Below, piece after piece: positions 24,199 through 31,670 of a DNA stretch of 45,668 nucleotides. The translations under genes and the position numbers were made by a program. The notes beneath the pieces were generated by a model. The model had not been told where the DNA came from, searched no databases, and worked only from the letters and a program-made list of their open reading frames with translations. The DNA is from Oscillospiraceae bacterium (GTDB lineage Bacteria; Bacillota_A; Clostridia; Oscillospirales; CAG-272): contig SVRU01000009.1 of assembly GCA_015064665.1 (NCBI GenBank), forward strand, positions 1-45,668, in the 5' to 3' direction. Each line of letters begins with the position of its first letter. Position 1 is the first letter of the stretch.

Positions 24199-26160
24199 AT
24201 GGAGAGATGGAAAAAAAGAGCCGCCCGGCTTTTTGGCTCGCTTTCTACGACTGACGGAGCAAACCCTTCGGTAATTCCGTATTATCCGCAGAAGACCCGT
24301 TTGGCTTCGCAGGAGAGAAGGTCGCTATCAAGGGCGTCTGCCGAGTCGGTTGGAATTTCGTCGCTCAGACTTATGAATATGCTCTCGGAGCTTGAGGCTG
24401 AAATGCGGGCGAAAATTCACAGTATAATGGTCGTGAAGGACGGAGCGGTTATTTGCGAGGCGTCAGCACCGGGGTTTTCTGCGGGTATATGGCATCTGTC
24501 GCATTCAATGTCAAAAACGCTAACGGGAATGGCGGTTGGTTTGCTCGTTGACGACGGCGTGCTTTCGCTCTCTGAGAGGCTCGTTGATATCTTCCCCGAG
24601 CAAAAATATCGTGACACGAGATTTGCCGATATAACCGTAGAGCATCTTCTGTCTATGTCGTCGGGGGTTTTATTCGGCGAGATTGGCGTAGTTACCGAAA
24701 CAGAGTGGACGAGAGCGTTTTTTTCCTCCGAGATGAGCTTTGCTCCGGGAGAGCGTTTCGCCTACAACAGTATGAACTCCTATATTCTTGGAAAAATCGT
24801 TTGCAAAAGAGCAGGCACTTCGCTCAGTGAATTATTGAAGAAAAGGATATTTGCCCCCCTTGGAATAACTCACTTTCTTTGGGAGATGGGTCCCGAGGGA
24901 ATAGAAAAGGGCGGATTTGGCGTATATCTTTCTGCTGAGAGCTGGGCGAAGCTCGGTATTATGATGCAAAAGGGCGGTGTGTACGGCGGAGCGCGCGTTC
25001 TCTCGCAAAAGTGGGTTGCAGACTCGCTGACGACGAGAGGAATATCTCCCGAGAGCTCGGGCGAATTTAATTACGGATATCAGATATGGGTTCACAGAGA
25101 GAACGATGAGTTCCTCTTTAACGGTATGCTCGGGCAGAACGTGTGGGTATGTCCGCGCAATAACGCGGTGGTTGTTATTACCGCGGGAAATAACGAGCTG
25201 TTCCAGCAGAGTCCTGCGCTCTATATAGTAAGAAAATATCTTGCGGGTGAGATTTCGGACGATTTGAAATACCGAAATGTAACACTGTTAAGGCGGGCGC
25301 AGGAGCGCTTTTTCGAGTCGCGCAGATACGCAAGAGTGTTGAGCGAGCGCCGAGGGGTGCTCTGCTTCCTCGGGTTTAAGGAGGCAAGACCCTTTGCAGA
25401 TAGCTGGAGTACGGTTCTCGGAAAATACCGTATGAGAAAAAACAACGACTCGCTTTTACCGATTTTCGTCCGATGTATGCAGAACAATCTCTCGGCGGGA
25501 ATAGAGAGCATTGAGTTGCTTCGGGCAGGCGAGAGGCTAATGATGCATATTGCAGAGGGGGGCGCGGATTTTCAATTCGAGGTGGGACTTTACGGCTTTG
25601 CCGATACGGTGCTCAATTTCAACGGTGAGAGCTATCTTGCAAGGGTTGCGGGCGAGGCGTGTTACGATGCCGAGGGCAAGCCGATGTATAGAATAGAAAT
25701 AGTATATCCAGAGCTTCCCAATACCAGAATTCTCGAGCTATACATCTCGGGGGAGGATACTCTGCTTCTTAAGCTTTACGAAACACCGAACAACAAAATT
25801 GCCGAGCCGTTCATTGAATCTCTCACCGTAACCAACCCCAAGCTTGCGTTTGCAAAGCAAATGTTAGAGAGACACTTCGGGAGTGATTTCATAAAGTCAA
25901 AGCTGGCAAGAATTTTCTATCCCACCCTCGTTCTTGTTAGGGCGGATTCCGAGAGGGCGGATTTCGTAATAAGCTACGAGGAGGAGCTAGCCGAGGCAGA
26001 CAATAAATCCATAAAGGGAATAACGTCCGTTCTGTCGAGGTTTATGAGAGATGACGAGAAGCTCGAAGACTCGGGTGAGAACACCGCGGAGGAGGATCCG
26101 GGCGGGATTATCGGAGGAATTTTAGAAAAAATAAAGAGGTTTACGCAGAAAAGACAGTGA
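24199..26160 (+). CDS. Serine hydrolase of the class C beta-lactamase fold with long C-terminal extension
   Basis: 653 aa. The first ~360 residues follow the class C beta-lactamase/DD-peptidase/esterase fold: nucleophile motif S103-M-S-K106 (HLSHSMSKTLTG) and a Tyr motif at Y189 (FAYNSMNSYILGK). A later FNGMLGQNVWV may be the third element. The remaining ~290 residues have no family I recognise; they look like alpha/beta with a charged tail (EEDPGGIIGGILEKIKRFTQ). There is no signal peptide, so a cytoplasmic esterase/amidase is more likely than a true lactamase. Monocistronic. Confidence 0.82.
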   Translation: MERWKKRAARLFGSLSTTDGANPSVIPYYPQKTRLASQERRSLSRASAESVGISSLRLMNMLSELEAEMRAKIHSIMVVKDGAVICEASAPGFSAGIWHLSHSMSKTLTGMAVGLLVDDGVLSLSERLVDIFPEQKYRDTRFADITVEHLLSMSSGVLFGEIGVVTETEWTRAFFSSEMSFAPGERFAYNSMNSYILGKIVCKRAGTSLSELLKKRIFAPLGITHFLWEMGPEGIEKGGFGVYLSAESWAKLGIMMQKGGVYGGARVLSQKWVADSLTTRGISPESSGEFNYGYQIWVHRENDEFLFNGMLGQNVWVCPRNNAVVVITAGNNELFQQSPALYIVRKYLAGEISDDLKYRNVTLLRRAQERFFESRRYARVLSERRGVLCFLGFKEARPFADSWSTVLGKYRMRKNNDSLLPIFVRCMQNNLSAGIESIELLRAGERLMMHIAEGGADFQFEVGLYGFADTVLNFNGESYLARVAGEACYDAEGKPMYRIEIVYPELPNTRILELYISGEDTLLLKLYETPNNKIAEPFIESLTVTNPKLAFAKQMLERHFGSDFIKSKLARIFYPTLVLVRADSERADFVISYEEELAEADNKSIKGITSVLSRFMRDDEKLEDSGENTAEEDPGGIIGGILEKIKRFTQKRQ

Positions 26161-26163
26161 AAG

Positions 26164-26202
26164 AAAAAAGAACGAAGACTGCAAAAAATCTTCGTCCTTT
26201 TC
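26164..26202. terminator. Bidirectional terminator
   Basis: ACGAAGA (26172-26178) / TCTTCGT (26189-26195) stem flanked by A-rich and T-rich tracts, usable by the serine hydrolase gene and by ydbC-like transcripts from the other strand. Confidence 0.7.
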
Positions 26203-26291
26203 CCGTAGGCATCATATTTGCTAGATTTTGAAACTGTCATTTAGAGCACGCCTTAATTATATGAGGCTTACCGTGACAATCTGCCGTAAAA

Positions 26292-26516
26292 TCAGTCTAA
26301 GTTAAGGTTATTGAGCATGTCGCGGAGCATCTTTGCCTCTGCGACGGAAATGGTAACGCCTTTACCCATCTTCTCGTGATCGGGAGACCAGGTACGGATA
26401 TCATACACGGGCTCTCTGTCGTTCCAGCTGATGAGGTTAAGCTCCTTGTTCCAACCGTTGTTACCCTCACTTACTATGCCGATTTTATCGACTACTTCAT
26501 ATTTGATTTCGGGCAT
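26292..26516 (-). CDS. YdbC/PC4 family single-stranded nucleic-acid-binding protein
   Basis: 74 aa. It matches the YdbC family of Firmicutes, homologous to eukaryotic coactivator PC4: IKYEVVDKIGIVSE, WNKELNLISWNDREPVYDIRTW, and MGKGVTISVAEAKMLRDML. These proteins form dimers with a curved beta-sheet that binds single-stranded DNA or RNA; the cellular role is not settled. Start ATG 26516 follows AAGGAG. It has its own strong promoter. Confidence 0.85.
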   Translation of the reverse strand: MPEIKYEVVDKIGIVSEGNNGWNKELNLISWNDREPVYDIRTWSPDHEKMGKGVTISVAEAKMLRDMLNNLNLD

Positions 26517-26557
26517 CTCGTTTTCTCCTTGTTAATATATTATATTTTATTAAGTAC

Positions 26558-26586
26558 ATTTTAGCACATTACTTTAACAATGTCAA
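26558..26586 (-). promoter_or_regulatory. Promoter of the YdbC-like gene
   Basis: Minus strand TTGACA (26586-26581), 17-bp spacer, TAAAAT (26563-26558). Confidence 0.75.
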
Positions 26587-26693
26587 GGAATATGTAAAAA
26601 ATAGTGAAATTTTTGTAAAAAAATATGAAAAGTGAAAAAATCTTGAATGTTAGCCGAAAAAACGTTATTTCATCATATTTTTTCAAAAAATCC

Positions 26694-26722
26694 TTGACAA
26701 AGCGGCAAGTCTTGTGTATAAT
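26694..26722 (+). promoter_or_regulatory. Promoter of the PerR-like / rubrerythrin genes
   Basis: Full consensus TTGACA (26694-26699), 17 bp, TATAAT (26717-26722). Confidence 0.85.
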
Positions 26723-26725
26723 TGA

Positions 26726-26742
26726 TTTAGAATGAGTCTAAA
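26726..26742. promoter_or_regulatory. PerR/Fur-type operator
   Basis: TTTAGAATGAGTCTAAA: perfect 6-bp inverted arms around 5 bases, placed immediately after the -10, 12 bases before the regulator gene. Likely autoregulatory site. Confidence 0.65.
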
Positions 26743-26753
26743 ACGGGGGCAGA

Positions 26754-27119
26754 ATGACGAGACAAAAGGCTTGCGTGCTTGACGTTATCCGGGGGGACAA
26801 ATGCCATCATACCGCCGATGAGATTTTTGCACTGGCGGCAAAGAGGCTTCCCGGCATTTCGAGGGCGACGGTTTACAACAATCTGAAGGCGCTTGCAAAA
26901 GATAAGCTGATACGTCGGATTACAGCGGAGGGCGCAGCGGACAGATACGACAGCTCGTATATACCTCACGGACATCTTTTTTGCACCGAATGCGGACGGG
27001 TGGTTGATTTTGAAATCCCCGACTTTTCAAGTCGGCTTATGGCTTACACCGACGGCAGAATGGATTCCTACGAGCTTAAGGTGCGCTACGTTTGTAAAGA
27101 GTGCGCTGAGAGCGAATAA
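26754..27119 (+). CDS. Fur/PerR family transcriptional regulator
   Basis: 121 aa, on the short side for the family. Winged helix CHHTADEIFALAAKRLPGISRATVYNNLKAL, then the metal/dimer domain with HGHLFCTECGRVVDFEIPD and the second Cys pair CKECAE for structural zinc. Its position before rubrerythrin and its PerR-like operator suggest peroxide sensing by histidine oxidation (PerR) rather than iron-uptake control; this is inferred from context. The Shine-Dalgarno is poor (GGGGGC), so little protein may be made per transcript. Confidence 0.88.
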   Translation: MTRQKACVLDVIRGDKCHHTADEIFALAAKRLPGISRATVYNNLKALAKDKLIRRITAEGAADRYDSSYIPHGHLFCTECGRVVDFEIPDFSSRLMAYTDGRMDSYELKVRYVCKECAESE

Positions 27120-27173
27120 ATTGGTTATTTTTTGAAAAAATAAAATATATTTCATTTTAAGGAGAATTTTACT

Positions 27174-27707
27174 ATGGATCTTAAAGGAACCAAAACAGAA
27201 CAGAATCTTATGACTGCATTTGCGGGTGAATCCCAGGCTCGCAACAAGTACACCTACTTTGCATCTGTAGCAAGGAAGGAGGGCTATGAGCAGATAGCGG
27301 CTATTTTTGAGGAAACCGCGAACAACGAGAAGGAACACGCAAAGCTTTGGTTCAAGGCTCTCGGAGGACTCGGCAATACCGCAGGCAACCTTCTTGCAGC
27401 AGCAGAGGGTGAGAACTACGAGTGGACCGATATGTACGACACCTTTGCAAAGGAAGCAGAGGAGGAGGGCTTCAAGGCTCTTGCATTCCAGTTCAGAGCA
27501 GTAGCAGCAATTGAGAAGGCTCACGAGGAGAGATACAGAAAGCTTCTTTCCAACGTTGAGATGCAGAAGGTGTTCGAGAAGAGTGAGATGACCATGTGGG
27601 AGTGCCGCAACTGCGGACATCTCGTTATGGGAACTAAGGCACCCGGCGTGTGCCCTGTTTGCGCTCATCCCCAGAGCTTCTTCGAGGTAAGAAAAGAAAA
27701 CTACTGA
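27174..27707 (+). CDS. rbr: Rubrerythrin
   Basis: 177 aa. Residues 1-~140 are the ferritin-like diiron domain with the two E-(x)n-ExxH helices ([44 protein letters not shown]). The C-terminal ~35 residues form a rubredoxin-type Fe(SCys)4 site (WECRNCGHL ... [10 protein letters not shown]). It reduces hydrogen peroxide in anaerobes with electrons from NADH through rubredoxin-type carriers. Codon use looks biased to high expression. It lies 54 bases after the PerR-like gene and likely shares its promoter. Confidence 0.96.
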   Translation: MDLKGTKTEQNLMTAFAGESQARNKYTYFASVARKEGYEQIAAIFEETANNEKEHAKLWFKALGGLGNTAGNLLAAAEGENYEWTDMYDTFAKEAEEEGFKALAFQFRAVAAIEKAHEERYRKLLSNVEMQKVFEKSEMTMWECRNCGHLVMGTKAPGVCPVCAHPQSFFEVRKENY

Positions 27708-27723
27708 TAAAAGGCACAGCTTC

Positions 27724-27757
27724 GGCGCCGCTCGTGAAACGGGCGGCGCCTTGCTTA
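27724..27757 (+). terminator. Terminator after rubrerythrin
   Basis: GGCGCCGC (27724-27731) / GCGGCGCC (27743-27750), GC-rich 8-bp stem followed by TTGCTTATT. Confidence 0.7.
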
Positions 27758-27786
27758 TTGACAAATTTGCAGCCGTGTGGTAAAAT
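27758..27786 (+). promoter_or_regulatory. Promoter of the two-component system
   Basis: TTGACA (27758-27763), 17-bp spacer ending TGG (extended -10), TAAAAT (27781-27786), starting right at the end of the rubrerythrin terminator. Confidence 0.75.
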
Positions 27787-27837
27787 GAAACCATAACGAA
27801 ATAACAGTGCTGCGAATGCGGCATCGGAGGATTATTT

Positions 27838-28524
27838 ATGAAAATACTCGTTTGTGACGACGAGGCGGAAATCAGAAATATAACCAGAATTTTACTTGAG
27901 AGCGCAGGCTACGAGGTCGTCGAGGCGCAGAGCGGCAGAATGGCGGTTGAGCTGATTTTGGAGAACCGCGACGTTGACCTTTGCATTATGGACATAATGA
28001 TGCCGGAGGTCAGCGGTATTGAGGCGGCGGCGAAAATACGCGAGATTTCCTCTGTTCCGATAATATTTCTGACGGCAAAATGGCTTCAAAGCGACAAGGA
28101 GCAGGCATACGGCGCGGGCGGCGACGATTACGTTGTGAAGCCATTTTCGTCGCGCGAGCTTCTTATGAAGGTCGAGGCTCTTATACGCCGGTACACTATG
28201 TATGGCGCTAAAGAGGAGGGCGAGGTCGTGAGGCTCTTTGGCGGGGTTGTTATCAACGCAGATAAGCGAGAGGTTATAAAGAACGGCTCTATCGTTGAAA
28301 CACGAGATAAGGAGCTTGAGGTTCTCATATATCTTGCGAAAAATCGCGGGCGCGTAGTGAGCGCGAGCGAGATTTACGAATCGGTCTGGGGAGAAATTGC
28401 GCTGCCCTCGTCGAGCAACACCGTCACCGTACATATACTTAATCTAAGGCGCAAGCTGGAGGAGAACCCGTCGAGCCCTAAGATTATAAGAACGGTTTGG
28501 GGAAAGGGGTATCAAATTGACTGA
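27838..28524 (+). CDS. OmpR/PhoB family response regulator
   Basis: 228 aa. Receiver domain with acidic pocket D7/D8, phospho-acceptor D52 (CIMDIMMPE), switch Thr (FLTAKW) and Lys in VVKPFSSREL. The C-terminal winged helix carries ETRDKELEVLIYLAKNRG and NTVTVHILNLRRKLEENP. It is the DNA-binding output of the system with the kinase that overlaps it by 8 bases. Targets are unknown; no adjacent transporter shows what it regulates. Confidence 0.94.
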   Translation: MKILVCDDEAEIRNITRILLESAGYEVVEAQSGRMAVELILENRDVDLCIMDIMMPEVSGIEAAAKIREISSVPIIFLTAKWLQSDKEQAYGAGGDDYVVKPFSSRELLMKVEALIRRYTMYGAKEEGEVVRLFGGVVINADKREVIKNGSIVETRDKELEVLIYLAKNRGRVVSASEIYESVWGEIALPSSSNTVTVHILNLRRKLEENPSSPKIIRTVWGKGYQID

Positions 28525-29905
28525 TTTAAAAAAGCCGAGGGTTTTCAGAAGCTCGCTTAAAATAGGTCTTTTTCGCACGATTGTTGCAGGTCTTTTTCTT
28601 GCGGTTATAGTTTACCTGCTTTTTTCCTTCACGGCTGAGTATTTAAGAACTAATTTTTACACCAAGGAAGAGAACAGAGAGCGGCGCGAGGAGCAGCTCA
28701 TCAGAGAATTTGAAAATTACGTTGCCGATAGAAATATTTCTTCCGCCGATAAGGAAAAGATTGCGGGCTGGGTAGGGCAGAAAACCTATATATATTTACT
28801 TTTGTATAAGGGCGACGACCTTTATTTCTCCTCGGGAATGTACGATAACGCCAATATAATTCCGCTGTTTTCGAATTTGATGCTCGGTGGCTCTATGGAC
28901 TATCCCACCGAGGAGGAGATGCTGGAGTACGCTAAGGCAAACGACCTTGTCAGCATAGAAATGGCGGACGGAACAGTATACGCCTCGATAACCGAGTTCT
29001 CGGAATATTTTTACAGCGACATTGCGAGAATTCTGTCGCTGGCTGTTGCAATGCTTGTCCTTGCCTCCGTTATAATGATATATTTCTTCAGGGTGGTCAA
29101 AAGAATAACCAAGCTTGCCTCAGACGTTACCATCGTTGCCGAGGGGGATATGAATCATACGATACACTCAGACGGAAACGACGAAATTTCAAAGCTCTCT
29201 TACGACGTTGAGAATATGAGGAGCGCAATACTCAGCACGCTTGAGGGCGAGAGGGCGGCAAGAGAGGCGAATACCGAGCTTATAACATCAATGTCCCACG
29301 ACATAAGAACACCGCTTACAGTTCTTATGGGATATATCGATATTATGAAGATGTATTCTAAAGACGAGGTTATGAATCAGTATATTTTGAGCTCGGAGAA
29401 GACTGCGCTCCGCTTGAAGAAGCTGTCAGACGATATGTTCAAGTATCTTTTGGTATTTGGCGACTCGGTTCGTCCGTCCGAGCTTGAGGAGTACGACGGA
29501 ATTACGCTGACAGAGCAGCTTCTGACAGAGCACATTCTGCTGTTGAGAGAGCGCGGCTACGATGTGAAATTCACCGCGCCCGAGGACGCGCGGGTAACCG
29601 TTCTTACAAATGCGCCCGACCTTATGCGTATAATTGACAATCTGTTTTCAAATATAAGGAAGTACGCTGACCCCTCATCACCGGTTGAGGTTAAGGTCGT
29701 ATTCGGCGAGGACAGAGCGGTTATGAGTTTCTCCAACCGCATCGCCCGCAGAGTGAATATTGCCGAGAGCACGGGAATAGGTCTTAAAACCTGTGCAAAG
29801 ATTGCAGAGCTTATTTCCTGCGAGTTTTCCTATATCAAGGGCGAGGACAGCTTCTCAGCGGAAATCCGACTTATTTCACATAAAAAGTTAGGAAAAGAAG
29901 AATGA
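28517..29905 (+). CDS. HAMP-containing sensor histidine kinase
   Basis: 462 aa. TM1 ~21-40, an extracytoplasmic sensor of ~130 residues with no known motif, TM2 ~170-191, HAMP (~192-245), HisKA with H261 in SMSHDIRTPLT, then an ATPase domain with N-box NLFSNIRKYAD and G-box STGIGLKTC. It starts at TTG 28517 behind GAAAGGGG; no ATG fits before the first TM helix. It would phosphorylate the preceding regulator. The 4-base overlap with the next gene (ATGA) puts the acetyltransferase in the same operon. Confidence 0.92.
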   Translation: MTDLKKPRVFRSSLKIGLFRTIVAGLFLAVIVYLLFSFTAEYLRTNFYTKEENRERREEQLIREFENYVADRNISSADKEKIAGWVGQKTYIYLLLYKGDDLYFSSGMYDNANIIPLFSNLMLGGSMDYPTEEEMLEYAKANDLVSIEMADGTVYASITEFSEYFYSDIARILSLAVAMLVLASVIMIYFFRVVKRITKLASDVTIVAEGDMNHTIHSDGNDEISKLSYDVENMRSAILSTLEGERAAREANTELITSMSHDIRTPLTVLMGYIDIMKMYSKDEVMNQYILSSEKTALRLKKLSDDMFKYLLVFGDSVRPSELEEYDGITLTEQLLTEHILLLRERGYDVKFTAPEDARVTVLTNAPDLMRIIDNLFSNIRKYADPSSPVEVKVVFGEDRAVMSFSNRIARRVNIAESTGIGLKTCAKIAELISCEFSYIKGEDSFSAEIRLISHKKLGKEE

Positions 29906-30807
29906 TTTCATTTTTTGATTTGAATAGCAATGAGTATGAGTCGGCAGCCGGTATGCTTCCCCTGCCGAAAAAGGAGGCTCTTGAAATAATCGAGAGCTTT
30001 GCAGAGAGCGGTGCTGACGCTGCGGTTTCGGGGGCGTTTGGTTGCTTGCTCGTCCGAATATACGACGCGGGAGAGTATCTTTTTTCCTATCCTTATCCGC
30101 TTACCGAGAGCGCAGACGAGAGCGGTGCTGTCGAAGAGGTGGCGCAATACGCTCTGAGAGAGGGGCTTCCCCTTGTCTTCTTTGACGTGCCGCGTGAGAG
30201 TCTGCCTATTCTTCTTATGGGCTTTCGTCACGCCGACGTCGATGCAGAGGACGAGAGCGCTGACACCTACAGAGTGACGATTAAGAGCGAGTGCTCGCTG
30301 ATGAAAAAGATACCCGAGATTACCAGCGGAGATATTACGTTAAGAGAGCTTGTCCCCGACGATAAGAAGGATTACGCCGAAATTTGCCTTGACGTTGAAA
30401 ACAATAAATATTGGGGATACGATTTCAGAGAGGATAATGAAGAGGCAGACGCCGAGTATTTCATTAAAGCCGCTATGGAAGAGCGCAGGCTCGGAACGGC
30501 GGTAAGCTTTGCCGTGATATACGGGGGCGATTTTATTGGAGAGGCGTCGCTTTATGCCTTTGACTGCCGAGGGGGAGCTGAGGCGGCAATCCGTATTCTG
30601 CCGAAGTATCAGGGAAGAGGTCTTTCGGAAAACATTCTGACAGCTCTGTTTGCGGTATGCAAAAAAATGGGGCTTATAAGGCTCTACGCAGAGGCACTCT
30701 GCGAGAATAAGCCGTCGGTGGCATTTTGCTCAAAATATATGGAGAGAATATCCGACGAGGGCGGCAGAGCCGTATTTATAAAGAACCTTTATGAGCTTAA
30801 CCTTTAG
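29902..30807 (+). CDS. GNAT family N-acetyltransferase
   Basis: 301 aa. The C-terminal ~150 residues are a GNAT domain: ITLRELVPDD start, FIGEASLYAFD strand, acetyl-CoA loop around PKYQGRGLSENIL (the R/Q-x-x-G-x-G/A motif), then the C-terminal AEALCENKPSVAFCSKYM. The N-terminal ~145 residues form another acidic alpha/beta domain of unknown kind. It may acetylate an amine or a protein N-terminus. It is the last gene of the two-component operon, so its substrate may be tied to the stimulus sensed. Confidence 0.85.
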   Translation: MISFFDLNSNEYESAAGMLPLPKKEALEIIESFAESGADAAVSGAFGCLLVRIYDAGEYLFSYPYPLTESADESGAVEEVAQYALREGLPLVFFDVPRESLPILLMGFRHADVDAEDESADTYRVTIKSECSLMKKIPEITSGDITLRELVPDDKKDYAEICLDVENNKYWGYDFREDNEEADAEYFIKAAMEERRLGTAVSFAVIYGGDFIGEASLYAFDCRGGAEAAIRILPKYQGRGLSENILTALFAVCKKMGLIRLYAEALCENKPSVAFCSKYMERISDEGGRAVFIKNLYELNL

Positions 30808-30845
30808 CCGTATTCGTTAAAATCGGTGATAATCGACAAACATAT

Positions 30846-30890
30846 AAGCCCCTCTGCAACAGATATTTCTGTGACGCAGAGGGGCTTTTT
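30846..30890 (+). terminator. Terminator of the two-component operon
   Basis: AAGCCCCTCTGC (30846-30857) / GCAGAGGGGCTT (30876-30887), 12-bp perfect stem with an inner ACAGA/TCTGT pair, then TTT. Confidence 0.88.
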
Positions 30891-30917
30891 AATTATAAAA
30901 CGAGCTAAAAATCAATC

Positions 30918-31232
30918 CTAATTATCGCAAAGCATGAGGATTCCCGCGATAGTATTGACGAAAAGAAGCGAGCAAACTTTAAAAGCAGTGCTGACGGGTT
31001 TTCCGCTATTAACCTTGTTGAAGTAGGATATTGTCATAGGTATGCACCAAGCCAAAGGAATCAAGTAAAATCCCATAAAGACAGTGCCGAGAACCATAAA
31101 CACCTTTATTGCAGTTTTAAGACCTGTCGTCTTGGGAGCTGATGTCTCATTGGATTCAACAGCGCAGCCGCAGCCTATGCAGATGACAGCATCATCTACC
31201 AATTCTTTTCCGCACTTCGTACAAAACTTCAT
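30918..31232 (-). CDS. Zinc-ribbon membrane protein
   Basis: 104 aa from ATG 31232 (GGAGG upstream; the frame extends to 31244 without a site). The N-terminal zinc ribbon has C-TK-C ... C-IG-C (FCTKCGKEL, VICIGCGCAV). A Ser/Thr/Lys linker follows, then two hydrophobic segments (~43-65 and ~85-100). This zinc-ribbon-plus-TM design is common in Bacillota; functions are mostly unknown. Monocistronic, with a perfect consensus promoter and a leader hairpin. Confidence 0.8.
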   Translation of the reverse strand: MKFCTKCGKELVDDAVICIGCGCAVESNETSAPKTTGLKTAIKVFMVLGTVFMGFYLIPLAWCIPMTISYFNKVNSGKPVSTAFKVCSLLFVNTIAGILMLCDN

Positions 31233-31254
31233 AAATACCTCCAAAGATGATTGT

Positions 31255-31281
31255 ATTGTTTTAAAAAGTCTTTAAAACAAT
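31255..31281 (-). promoter_or_regulatory. Perfect 11-bp inverted repeat in the 5' leader
   Basis: ATTGTTTTAAA (31255-31265), 5-base centre, TTTAAAACAAT (31271-31281), between the -10 and the Shine-Dalgarno of the zinc-ribbon gene. It could be a repressor operator or a leader hairpin. Confidence 0.55.
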
Positions 31282-31284
31282 TAC

Positions 31285-31313
31285 ATTATACCATTTTGTG
31301 CGAAAGTTGTCAA
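31285..31313 (-). promoter_or_regulatory. Promoter of the zinc-ribbon gene
   Basis: Minus strand TTGACA (31313-31308), 17 bp ending TGG, TATAAT (31290-31285): full consensus with extended -10. Confidence 0.85.
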
Positions 31314-31412
31314 TGTAGTTTTAAAATATAATTGCAAATGCGAAAAAAGGGGGATATACCGCAAATAAACAGTGCTTTATTTTGCCGAAATTAATTCAAA
31401 GGAGTCCTAAAA

Positions 31413-31586
31413 TCAGAGGTCGTCCGCGTCCTGCACGGGCTTGTCGTACGGGTCGTCGGGAACACCCGTATAAGAGCCAAACGGGTCGGTGTCAATTCTG
31501 TTCTCGGATTCGCAAGATTTCATTGAAAAGTCAACACGGGTGCGGGCATTTTTCATTTTGTTTTCGTTTTTGATTTCGTTATTCAT
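31413..31586 (-). CDS. Small acidic protein
   Basis: 57 aa from ATG 31586, behind GGAGG. The N-terminus is charged (MNNEIKNENKMKN); the C-terminus, DPFGSYTGVPDDPYDKPVQD followed by ADDL, is a pattern I recall as conserved in small uncharacterised proteins of Clostridia. It has no TM segment and is predicted disordered. Its ribosome-binding site lies in the 3' arm of a 16-bp hairpin. It is downstream of the Eco57I-like methyltransferase gene on the same strand. Confidence 0.7.
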   Translation of the reverse strand: MNNEIKNENKMKNARTRVDFSMKSCESENRIDTDPFGSYTGVPDDPYDKPVQDADDL

Positions 31587-31588
31587 AT

Positions 31589-31646
31589 AAATACAGCCTC
31601 CATTTTGATTTACCGTTAGTATGGCTTGCAAATGGAGGCTGTATTC
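31589..31646 (-). promoter_or_regulatory. SD-sequestering hairpin before the small acidic gene
   Basis: AATACAGCCTCCATTT (31590-31605) and AAATGGAGGCTGTATT (31630-31645) are perfect 16-bp complements around a 24-base loop. On the minus-strand transcript the 3' arm contains the GGAGG of the small gene at 31586, so folding hides the ribosome-binding site. There is no U tract, so it is not a simple terminator. Confidence 0.7.
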
Positions 31647-31670
31647 GTAATCAGAGTGCTGCGGCTCGAA

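Noticed and set aside
24199..26160. True beta-lactamase resistance gene
   Set aside because: No signal peptide, extra C-terminal domain and a YNS rather than YAN motif; better called a serine hydrolase.
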